NCBI GenBank assembly: GCA_025617745.1 | Contig: CM046873.1 | Location: 29,153,410-29,217,409 of the forward strand | DNA: 64,000 nucleotides | Direction of reading: 5' to 3' | Source: Heliocidaris erythrogramma | Lineage: Eukaryota; Echinodermata; Echinoidea; Camarodonta; Echinometridae | Shown: piece by piece, positions 47,001 to 59,000 of the stretch | Position numbering within the stretch: the stretch's first letter is position 1 | Layout of the letters: each line of letters opens with the position of its first letter | Made by a program: the position numbers and the translations under genes | Notes under the pieces: generated by a model | What the model was told of the DNA's origin: nothing | The model's database searches: none | Seen by the model: only the letters and a program-made list of their open reading frames with translations

Positions 47001-50000
47001 TCAAGGGAGCGTTTCATTAAGCGTTTTGTCAGTGATTTTTACTGACAACTGTTATAAGCTACTGAAATCCTTGCATCTGATTGGCTGAGAGGAAATTTGT
47101 CGGTAAAAATCACTGACAAAACAATTGATGAAACGCTCCCCTGGTGTTTGTTAACTTTAATCAGTCAATAATAGTTTGTGATTCATAGAGTATAAACATG
47201 TTCTCCAATGAACTTTTCTGTACCCGTAACAGCGGGGTCGTTCGTTGGGAACGTCCCTCCCCCTCTACCTCCTATGAGGAAGAAAGAAGGTGCAGTTGAC
47301 CCCATGGATGACCCGACCTATGAAGCTTTCAGAGAGGGAGAATACCAAGCTCTCCTCAGAAATGGTAAATATATTTCCCTTCTTCACAGCTTTTCTTTCC
47401 TTTATCCTATTTTCCAGTGGCATAGAGGGCACTACATGTACCCCTCCCCCCTGTCAAACCCAGTCTGGACGACCTTATGTACATAATAAGTAAAAACTTA
47501 AAATATGCCCCCTGATATTGCCGCCCCTTCTGTAACAATTAGACCTATAAACAAAAAAAGGCACCTAAAATGTTAAAACTTTCTTGCGCTTGCCAGAGAA
47601 ACTTGCAGTGAAAATGATCTAAAAACGTGATGACTTTTTGTTTGTTTGTTTGTTTGTTTGGGGGTTTCTGCTTTTTTTTTTTTTGCTCTTGAAATCTTAT
47701 GATTACAATCTGGAGCCCCAATCCAAAAAGCTTTTGTGGAGCCCATAGAAGAATTGTCTGTTTTTATCGCATAACAAGATTTCACTCTTTCATCTCTTTG
47801 CTGTCGGTAGGCTCATCTAAGATTCGTCGAGCTGATACTAACGTTGTGGCAGTAAAGTTTGATAAGCTGGTACAGGCAGAGAACCCAGTGACAGGGTCAC
47901 CAGTCTTCTGTGGTAGTTGTGGAGCTGCCATGTCCCATCTCAGTAAGATATCACAGCTTTACTCAGGAAAGGTGAGAAAAATCTGAGAATGATTTTGTTA
48001 ACCCTTTCAGGACAGGAATTACCTTTTTGTTCTTCAAATTGGCAACAATAATAGTTTTCTTTCAGTGTTACATGGTTCTAATAAGGTGTATTGTCTTTAA
48101 AAAAAATATACTTGGTTAGGAATTTTGTCGAAAAGTTGAAATAATTGCCAATTTTGATTAAAAAACTATGATTTTGAACCTCTCAATGTGTTGCCAAATT
48201 TAAGGATTTTAAAGCTTATTCTTGTTTTTAAAATTCCTGGCATCAAACGCGATGTGGTCATGTAACAAAAATGGATATTGTGTGTGCAGAAATTATTGCT
48301 CTTTCTCCTCATGCATCTAGTGTGTTTTTTAGAGCTCTAAATCAAGTTTATTGAGCCAATTAACCACAAAATGTGGTCAGTTGTCTCGAAAGGGTTAAAG
48401 GGATGATAAAAAATAATCTGTATTGTTATAAGACATGCAAGTACATTTAGAACCCAACCCAAAACACTATATGAGACATTGAAATGATTGAAAATTAAAG
48501 AGCATAAAAGAGGAAAATTATCTCTTCTCAAGGTCCACACACAAGTTAACAAGGACTCAAATTATGTGTGCCTGCACATGACAATTAGTGTATGCACAAA
48601 TCCTTTTTACCTTTAATGAAAGTGCAATTTTGTTACTTTAACTTTTAATATCTGTTCATTAAAATAATATTGGAAGCTGATACTGTATTTAGAGTGTTGG
48701 ATACCGTCATGGATCCTGTACAACGTGTGTAAAGCAAACAACTTTTGGGTGATTGATTCCTTTTTGATATCCTGCAAGTGAAATGATCACCAAGAGCAAC
48801 GCATAATCGTTTAAAAAGCTCAGACTATGCATGTAGTTCATTGTCTTCTCAGACTCCAATCCTTTCTTAGCAATATTTCACCATGATGATGACGCTGGAT
48901 TTGTTTCCCTAATTACTTTAATAGTTCTGGATCTGTGAGTTCTGTGAGTTTGAGAACCCCGTCGCTGACGATGCAGCGGTTCCTACGACTGAAGACAGTA
49001 CCTATGTGATAGGACCAGGCTCAGGAGGGGATGCCAAAACTCTCGTCATCTTCTGCGTGGATGTGTCTGGAAGCATGGCTGTTACCACAGAGGTAGGCTG
49101 CCTAGTCCATAGTCCACTTCTATAGATGCAATGGCAAGGACAAGAAAGGAAAAAATTCTAGGAAACGGTGAATGTGCAGAATGCATTGAGACCCTGACTT
49201 CAGTTCATTGCAGTGTGTTTGCAGGTGTCTGATAAAATTTCTTTTGCTAGTCCCATATTCTATTTTTAAAGGGAGAATAGCAATGAAATAGCCAGTATAC
49301 TCCTTGAGCTTCACAATTGTCCAGAATATTAGAGGCTCTGACATTTGCTTTCTGTGTTTGCAGGTGTCTGGTGCAGTTGGTGTCCAAGGGAAAAAGAGCG
49401 ATGAACAGGTGGCTCTCCAAGCCTACCAGGAAGAGCTGGATGCTGCTGAACAGAGGTCCAGAAAAGCTCAACAAGAGGCCCTCGATGCAGAGATGCTAGC
49501 CAACTACCAAGGAACAATTGAGGGCCAGGCCCAGGCCTTAGCCCAGTTCCAGATCTCCAGGACCGCATCAACAGTGTCAGCAGCACCTTCGACCCAAGCC
49601 CCACCTCAAGTCCCACCTCCTCCTGGTCAAGCCATACCCTCTGCCCCACCCGGTACTCTCCCTCCACCCTCCCGCCAACCCAGCACCGCTCCCTCCTTGG
49701 CCGGTGTCCAGGCTCAGAGGCAGAGGGAGTTGGAAGAGAGGTACGTCGCTGCACCCCAGAGATCCGCTGGTTCTCAGAGACCCGCTGCCCCACCGAGACC
49801 CGCTGCCCCACCGCAACCCAAGAAAAATGTCTCGTACATCTCCAGGCTTCAGGTAAATTGAAGAATTCAAGGCCCTGTTTCATCAATAGCAACAGCCCAT
49901 TTCTATGACAAATTTGCTCTCGGCCAATCAGATTCAAGGATTTCAGTAGCTTATAACAATTACTGTAACTTGTTATTGATATCAAACTTTATGAAACGGG

Positions 50001-53000
50001 GCTCTGTTCTAAACTGACAGCGATACAAAAAAATATGTAAATAACTTTTGAATTCTTCAGTATAGCACTCAGAGATACATGTATGTTCTGAAGTTAACTT
50101 TTTTATTAGCAATCAGTTTCATCTTATCATTTGCAAACTCTGTTATGACGTCTTGTGTTTTCAGCTATGCATTCTTGTTGTGATATGAGGACATACATGC
50201 ATGTATCCTGAGGTAGCAGTACTTCTTGTCTCATAAGAATTGTGCTCTCATTTCTTTTACTTTACACTTTTTTAGTATTTTTGAATGCTACATGTGGGAT
50301 TTGCAATAACGAATTGTGATAAAATGATGAAGGAGGAATTTTTTTAGTTTTGAGTTTGGCTGTATTGCATCGTAAGTTTGAAGACTGTAAATACCGAGGT
50401 ACACGTAGTACATTCTCTGTTAACCCTTTCAAGACTTATGACCACTTTTTGTGGTTTGGCTCAATAACTTTTGATTCAGAGCTCTAAAAATATACCAGAT
50501 GCATTGGTAGAAAGAGAAAAGAAATCTGCGCACAATATGTCCATTTTTGTTGCATGTCCATATTGTGTTTGATGCCAGGAAAATTTTAAAAGGAGAATAA
50601 GCTTTAAAATCCTTAAATTGGCAACACATTGAGAGGTTCAAAATCATTTTTTAAAATCACAATTGGCAATTTTGTCAACTTTTTGACAAAATTCCTAACC
50701 ATGTATATTATTTTTGAAGACATTACACCTTATTAGAACCATTTAGTGCTAAAAGATAAATATTTGTGTTGCCAATTCGAAGAGCAAAATGTGATCAATT
50801 TAGCCCTAAAATAAGTCTTGTCCTGATAGGGTTAAGAGTTTGAATACATTGTGATATTAAGGATCAAGTTGAGTTCTGGTCATGCAAATACATTGTGAAA
50901 GAAACTGTCTGGAACTGATTGGGAAAGGCTGATCATGTATAAATAAGGATAATGGTTTTGGAAGCAACCCAAACTCACTCAAAAGCACATGCACCGCTCA
51001 CAGAAATGGGTATATGGGACTACACACACACAAGTGGCATGAATGTTCGGCCCAAACATTTCAGCTCTTTCTAGTCATATACTGTGAATATGAAGGCATT
51101 TGAAGAGCAATCCATTTCACAGGATTTTTCTACCATGATCTTCTTCCAAACTGACATAAAAGGAATGAGAAAGCTCACAAATTATTTTTCACCTTTCCCA
51201 TACTTCAAGCTTCGGTTCACCACTGTGTCTTTATTGTATTTCAGTCGATGCAATCAGCAATACAGCAACAAGTCTCCAAATTGCAGGCAGAGAACAGTCA
51301 CAAGAGGGTCGGCCTGGTAGCATTCAATAACAATGTGAGTATGGGCAGTGAAAAACTTCCAGAATTCTGTAATGCCTATGTAACATTTGTGCATTTTGAT
51401 TTGTGCAGCTACGTTAAGCCCGATATGAGATTCGGTAAAAGTACCATTGCACGGCCGTAAACTTTGGTACATATGCTGTCATTTGGTAACTATTGCACAG
51501 TCATCAAGAGCACGTCATAGTCTGTTGAATATGCCCTTTTTGAATTGCCTATGCATTGCCTATGCTAATGCACATACAGCTGTATGTTTCTTTTTTGAAG
51601 GGATGGGGAATAGATGCATTGTGGGATGGTGCACCGTGAAGGATACAGAGCTAATGGCATTGATAAGGGCAACTGCCCCATTTGCCCTGCCCCTACCCCC
51701 CCCCCCCCCCCCCCACCCCATTTATGACCTTCCTGCATGTTAGATTCTATTTCCGACTTTTTCTGTTATTCTTTTTTGTGCCAGGTAACTGTGATTGGAG
51801 ATGGCAGCCTAGACCCTGTGCCTTTAGAGGGCGCCGGTCTAACCGACAGGGAAAGCCTGATCAGTCTTGGGCAGAACTTCCCCCTTCCTGGTCCTGTAGC
51901 AGAGGTTTATCGCTGTCTCACTGACAAGATCTATAGGTGAGATGGATAGCCCAGAACCTTCAAGTCGGCCATTTTGTTGATGACGAATTGAATGATAAAT
52001 AAGCCCTTCTCATTCACGTTCATTGATATATCACGTCTCATTAACAGAAACGTTATGTGAAGACTGGTTGCTATACTTACTACACTACCTACATTGTGCC
52101 TGGCTAAAATGCACTAACGGATGCACAGACAACAGAAGTACTTAGGAGAAAGTACATTCCAAAGTTTAGACCCTTTTTATATTTTTATTTTATCCAATAA
52201 TTTCCAATAATTTCAATCTGTACATCATCCAAATTGTTAATATGAAGAATAGGCTTTTACTTGAGCGTCACAGATGACTCATTCTGAATTTTTACCCAAA
52301 AATATTTTTGTGCACTTCTACCAGACCTGAAATTTTGGACTTGTGGAGATGATCCACGTCGACCATTTCAAAAAATGACTGTAGTAGAAAATACTTGACA
52401 AGATTGTAATAAACAGACAACAGAGAAGACCCTAAGAGCATCAAACATACAGATGAGAGGACATTTCATAAACACATTGCAGTTGAAAAATAATTTATCA
52501 AATATTTCAATTCTAATCCTCAGCCTGACAGAGAGTGGTCAGACTGCTTTAGGCCCCGCCCTCCTCATCGCCATCTCCATGGCAGCACAGAAGCCTGGGT
52601 CAAAGGTCATCATGTGCACTGACGGAATGGCCAATATTGGATTGGGAGCGTTAAATGATGTGAACAATGACGCAGCTTATGAAGAAGCAGCTGCTTTCTA
52701 TGACGAGGTTGGAAACTTTGCAAGAGATTCAGGGTGAGTAAAGAGAAGAAGCAAATGGCCATCAACCCTGACTTTCATCTACTCTGATTTCATGCCATTG
52801 TTAGCTAAACTCTTGTTCTGTATAAGTATTATTGAGAGCACAAAAACAATGTACTCTACGATTGTCATCTTTTTAGAGTTTATTAAAGACCTCAGCCTGA
52901 CCCAAAACAACCATATATTGACGTAAAGCTTAGTAAACAAAGAATATAATTACCCTGGGTATTCATAAATTTTCGTCTCCGTTTATCCATAAAAAATAAA

Positions 53001-56000
53001 AAAGATAATTTTTTTTGGTCCGCCCCCTCCCTATGACGTAACAACAGAGGAAACTGCAGGGGGTCGCTAGACGTGTGACGACATGTCATGTATACAGCTC
53101 CGAGTGCGTCTACATGATATGTCGTCATCAAATTTTCACCCCCTGCAAAGTAGCGTTCCTCAGAGACGGGGCCCTCGTCAGAAAAACCACCGGGGCTCAA
53201 CATTCGGGACGCTGTTACTCATTCCACAGGAAACGGAATCTCATGAAGTTGGTTTCAATTTGTTCAGAAAATATATAGATCCCCGTGGATGAATAAAGGG
53301 TATATTTCAAAATTCAGTCAGGCTGAGTTCTTTAATGATATTTTTAATTTAAATTCAAGACTTGAAGAGTCTTTCTGGAGGTAACAATGCATGGTGTTGT
53401 TTTTCATGAATCATGACTGTTTAACTTTAAACTTTTGAAATAGACAAGATTATGCCCTGTAATGTGTTCATCGTCTTGACTTTTTATCATTCGTATGTAT
53501 TCTTGTATTGGGTGTTTTTTTCTTCAGTGTATGTGTTTCTGTACTAACACTGGAGGGAGAGGACTGCAGAGCTATCGAGCTAGGCAGTGTAGCGGACAAG
53601 ACACGAGGACAGGTTTGTTTCTACTGTTTCATCTTGTTTACGAGTGCAAGGTTGTCTTAACCCTTTCAGGACAGGAATTATTCAAGAGCTACATTGATCA
53701 CATTTTGTTCTTCAAATTGGCAACAATAAGATTTTTCTTTTAGTCCTACATGGTTCTAATCAAATGTAATGTCTTTGAAAACAGTTAAAAACTTGATCAA
53801 AAAGTTAAAAAAGTTGCCAATTTTGACCGAAAAAAAACCCAATGATTTTGAACCTGTCAGTGTGTTGCCAATTTAAGGATTTTAAAGATTTTAAAGCTTA
53901 CTCTCATTTTTAGAATTCCTGGTATCAAACGCAACAAAAATGCTCATATTGTGTGCAGATTTTTTTTCTTTTTCTACCAATGCATTTGGTATATTTTTAG
54001 AGCTCTAAATCAAAAGTTATTGAACCAAACCACAAAATGTAGTCTATTGCCTCGAAAGGGTTTAATGATGTACAATGAAGGCTGTATAAAAAGATTCAGC
54101 CAATCCGCAGGTCCCCAAAAAGCGCGCTATTTTATTTCCAGTTCTGCCTGACTATGAATACATAATGAGCAAGAACATCCAGGAACATCTTATTTGCAAA
54201 CTATTGAATAGACTACTTATCATTCACAATTGCCATGAGTTATGCATCAAATAAAAGAAGAGGGATCAGAGATTTGTGACATGCTTTTGTTGTTTTCAAA
54301 ATAAAAGACGAAATTGGTAAAAAAATGGTGTTCCTTTTATGACAAAAAATGGAAATGAAATGAAATATAAATCTGGCCAAAACTACCATAGTTCTATTGT
54401 GAGCCAGGGCAAATTTGACATGAGCGTAAAGGGCACTTTCTGTACTTTCCAAAGATTGAAATAACATTAATGTGCACTTCATGACAGGGTCAGGATCCAG
54501 CAATATGTAACCAATGTACACACTTTGTCTTTAAAAAATTCCAGCATTCCGATTGGTTATCACCACGCAAGATGTTTTCTCACAGCCTGGCAACAGCTAT
54601 GCGCATGTTTGCGCAAGGATGAAGCAACAGGTTGCGCATTGTTTCATTCAACGCGCACTTGGTTACAGATGGCTTGCTTGCCAATCACAGGGCTAAGATT
54701 CTATGGTCTTGACCATGGTCTTGACAACGGATGATCTGCGGCTGAATATTGCTGGATCCTGACTCTGTCATAAATCTATGGATGTTTTGAATGTAGCGAT
54801 GAAAAAGATGAGATTCCAGCGCTTCCATACATATGTGTCTTGATGGCGGCTCATATACTTTTTATATGTCTTGAAATCTTGTGAAAAAAAGGCTTTTGTA
54901 TGACTATTTCATCAGTTATTTTAAACAATTTATTTCTAAAATTCTGACTAAAACAAAATATCCCTGTGTTGGTAAACTATTCATTTATTTTTGCCGAAAG
55001 TCTAATGAGGATAGCATTTATATTTATTTAAGAACATAACTTTAAAGATGACCATGCGATACAGCCGACTGGGTGCAGGGAGAGAGTCCATTTCGGGCAC
55101 TGGAAATAAAATGCGCGATTTTTGCTCATTTGCATACGACCTGCGGTCTGACTGGATTGCTGTAGGGATGCAAGAAAAGAGGTCTTTATAGGCTGGTGGT
55201 CTTTGTGTACAGTTTCATTAAATACATGTTACAATGAGAAACACTTTTAAAGGAAAACAAAAAGGCAGGTTTGACTGTATCATGAGGATGTTTTTTACCG
55301 ATATTGTTCATGTTTGCTATCGTACATAATGCTCCCACAATTAATAACAGAAAATGATGTAATAGCCCCATGTATTGTATTTCATGCAGGTGAGCATCGT
55401 TAAGCCCAATGACCTCAACCAGCAGTTTGCAGACATCCTTGCCGACCCTGTCCTAGCGACCAATGTATCGGCTAAGATGGTTCTACACAAAGGCCTGTGA
55501 GTATCTCGTATGATGATTCCTATGAAGTGCTAAAGAGAGGGGGATGGATGGTCAGTTGAAAGACTGCTATGATTAATTTAGCAATGTCATACAAGCTGTG
55601 AATTTGATGATGATATTTTTATTACAACTGACTTCTAAGTAAGCAAGTACACGTATATGCCTGTAAATAAGCAACCTCTTCAATGGACTAGGAAATTTAG
55701 AATCGTACATAGGGGAAGTACCGTAATTTGACTTTTAACCAAAAAAAAAATACTAGTAATTTAATTTTTAGCTCATCCGGCCCGAATGGGCCAGATGAGC
55801 TTATGCCGTGCCGTGGCGAGGCGTCCGTCGTCCGTCCACAATTTCAAAATGCTTCTTCTTCGCCATTTCTTACCCGATTTTAATTCCGTTTGCTTTATAT
55901 GATAGCACTAGGTGGGGGATTCAAAACTTCTACACAGAATTTTGAAACTCATTAAATATGCTAATTTATGCGCATTTCTCAAAAATCACAAAAATTGCTT

Positions 56001-59000
56001 CTCCTTCCTCATTTATTGACCGATTTCAATTTTTTTTGTTCCATCTGAAAGACTTTCATGAGGTTCATTGAACTTCTACACGGAATTTTGAAATTTTGTC
56101 TACAAAATTAATTATGCTAATTTATGCGATATTTATTCAAAAATCACAAAAATTGCTTCTCCTTCATTTATTGACCGATTTCAATTTTTTTTGTTCCATC
56201 TGAAAGACTTTCATGAGGTTCATTGAACTTCTACACAGAATTTTGAAATTTTGTCTACAAAATTAATTATGCTAATTTATGCGATATTTATTCAAAAATC
56301 ACAAAAATTGCTTCTCCTTCCTCATTTATTGACCGATTTCAATTTTTTTTTGTTCCATCTGAAAGACTTTCATGAGGTTCATTGAACTTCTACACGGAAT
56401 TTTGAAATTTTGTCTACAAAATTAATTATGCTAATTTATGCGATATTAAAAAATCACAAAAATTGCTTCTTCTTCCTCATTTATTGAGCGATTTCGATTT
56501 TTTTTTTTTCCATCTGAAAGACTTTCATGAGGTTCATTGAACTTGTACTCGGAATTTTGAAATTTTGTCTAGAAAATTATTTATGATAATTTATGCAAAA
56601 TTTATTAAAAAGATCACAAAAATGGCTTATGCACTCTTTATTGTATTACACAATAATGAGTTTCGGCATAGCACCCATCGGTGTGTGTGGACGTGGTACT
56701 ACTCCTGAGTTCTACAGGCTGCAATAGAGAAGTAGTTCACCCTTTCGGCCCTAGTTTTCAAGGTGAAATGCTGTTAGAAGTCCATTATGTGTATTTTGTT
56801 CAAAGTACAAATTGCTTAAATATCTTTGCTTGATGCCGGATGAGCGCCACATCATTGATGTGCTAGTTGAAATTTTCTCTGATTTTGTGAGGATTTTTTA
56901 AAAATCTTTACCACCACTCAAGAATACCTCTAAGACCATGATTGCTTTTGAATTATTGAATTACTATTTAGACTCTTCTTTTTTTTTTGCTTAATAATTT
57001 TACTAGATTTTTGAGGGATGGTGAGAGTGACAATCCAGAAAGCCAGGCAACCCATATTGTTGGACTTGTGAACGCCGACTCTGAAACTACCTTTGAGTTT
57101 GGAGTGAGGAGAAAAGAAGGTGAGTTGAAATCCTGAGAAGAACAAACATTGAAGCCTCTTTAGCCTGCATATTTTCCAGATTCATATTTTTTCCCTGTTT
57201 AGATTTACCCCCTTTCCAAATTACGGATTTTGTGCCTCCCCCCCCCCCCCCCCATGATATGGCCTTAAAAAAAAGAAGATAAAAGGGCAAAGAGAGTACG
57301 AGAGAGAGCAAGAAAGGGAGAGGGAAATGTTAATATGATATAACAACCTTCCACACCTTTCCCTCACACTATGCCCTTATTCTTATTTCATTTTATCCGT
57401 CTATTATTTTGGTTGCCCCCGAATGGCTGGACCCATACTATGCTACTGTCATCTTTAATTAATTTCTTCTTTCATTTCTGTTCAAACAGTGATATATGAC
57501 AACTATGGTGGAACTACAGTTGTGGAGAGAGTAGAAGGTAAGTAATTGTTCAAAGTAGTAAACAGTGAATTGAAGGCTTTAACCCTTTCAAGACAATTGA
57601 CCACATTTTGTGGTTTGGCCTAATAACCTTTGATTCAGAACTCTAAAAAATATACCAGATGCATGAGTAGAAAGAGCAGAAAATTCTGCACACACTATGT
57701 CCATTTTTGTTTCATGACCATATTGCGTTTGATGCCAGGAATTTTTAAAACGAGAATAAGCTCTAAAATCCTTAAATTGGTAACACATTGAGAGGTTTTA
57801 TTGTTTATCATCAAAATTGGCAATTTTTTCAACTAATCAACAAAATATCTAACCATGTATATTGTTTTCGAAGTCATTACACCTTATTAGAACCATGTAG
57901 CACTAAAAGAAAAATATTATTGTTGCCCATTTGAAGAACAAAATGTGATCAATTTCGCCCTTAAATAATTCCTATCCTGAGGCAACTACACATGTATTAG
58001 AGACTTGAATTTTATAGCAAAGTTAGTTTTCAAAATAATTTTTTTTTTCAAATTCAGCATGAAATGGACAGCCTTGAAACAAAGAATGTGTTTATACAAG
58101 TGAAGTAAAAAGAGTATTGTTTTTGTATTCCTACTTCAGTAAAAGTTTATAACAATCTGGGCCCCGATTCATAAAACTTGTTATTAATAACAAGTTATAA
58201 TAATTGTTATAAGCTACTGAAATCCTTGTATCTGATTGGCTGAGAGCGAATTTGTCATAGAAAATGAGGCAGTTGTTATTGATAACAAGTTTTATGAAAT
58301 GGGACCCTGACCAGTAGAATTTCTCGAATCATGAAGACCATCTCAACATGTATTACATACATCTGCAATCACTTTTAGCAGTTAAAATGTAGTTGAAATG
58401 AGCATTAAACTAGAAAAAAATAATTGTATGAAATACATGTATGCCTCGCTTTGTTTGGTCCCATCAGATGAGCCAATCTACGAGAGCGTGGCCCAGACCA
58501 TGATAGAAGGTCTAGAGAAGCTACCGTTCCAGGTCCAGATCCGTTACACAGGCCGTGATGGTCTGGACTATCAGCGCATCCTGACCATGGATAGACCGGT
58601 CACTAAGGATCGGAAGTTTGCTGAACAGAGTAAGCCCTCAAATTCATTTAATACATCAGAAAATATATAAAGATATATAGATAAGATATAAAGATAATTA
58701 GCTTTATCCACCCTTGCAGCAATTATAATTTTCTTTGATTGTTTCATTAAATGAACACCAAACCAAACCAAAATAAGCCTTTAAATGGTTTGGAAAGAAA
58801 GTTACTGTTATGTTTTTATCTGCTATACATGTAGTTGTAATGGCAATGCTTCATTTATCATCATAATTATCATCGTCATTGTTATTTTTTTTTGCAAATA
58901 AAGGGCATAAAATTTGAATATGTTTTGTGAATCTGCCGATTGTGAACAAAAGATTTCTGAATGCCAAGAACATTCACAACTTACAAAAGATGGAAGGAAG

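Noticed and set aside
49371-49396. GAVGVQGKKS as a possible P-loop in the vWA gene
   Set aside because: Spacing does not fit GxxxxGK[ST], and no other GTPase motif follows.
49329-49985. 218-codon ORF on the minus strand opposite exon 9
   Set aside because: It is the shadow of the Pro/Ala-rich coding exon on the plus strand, whose splice sites and phase are well supported.
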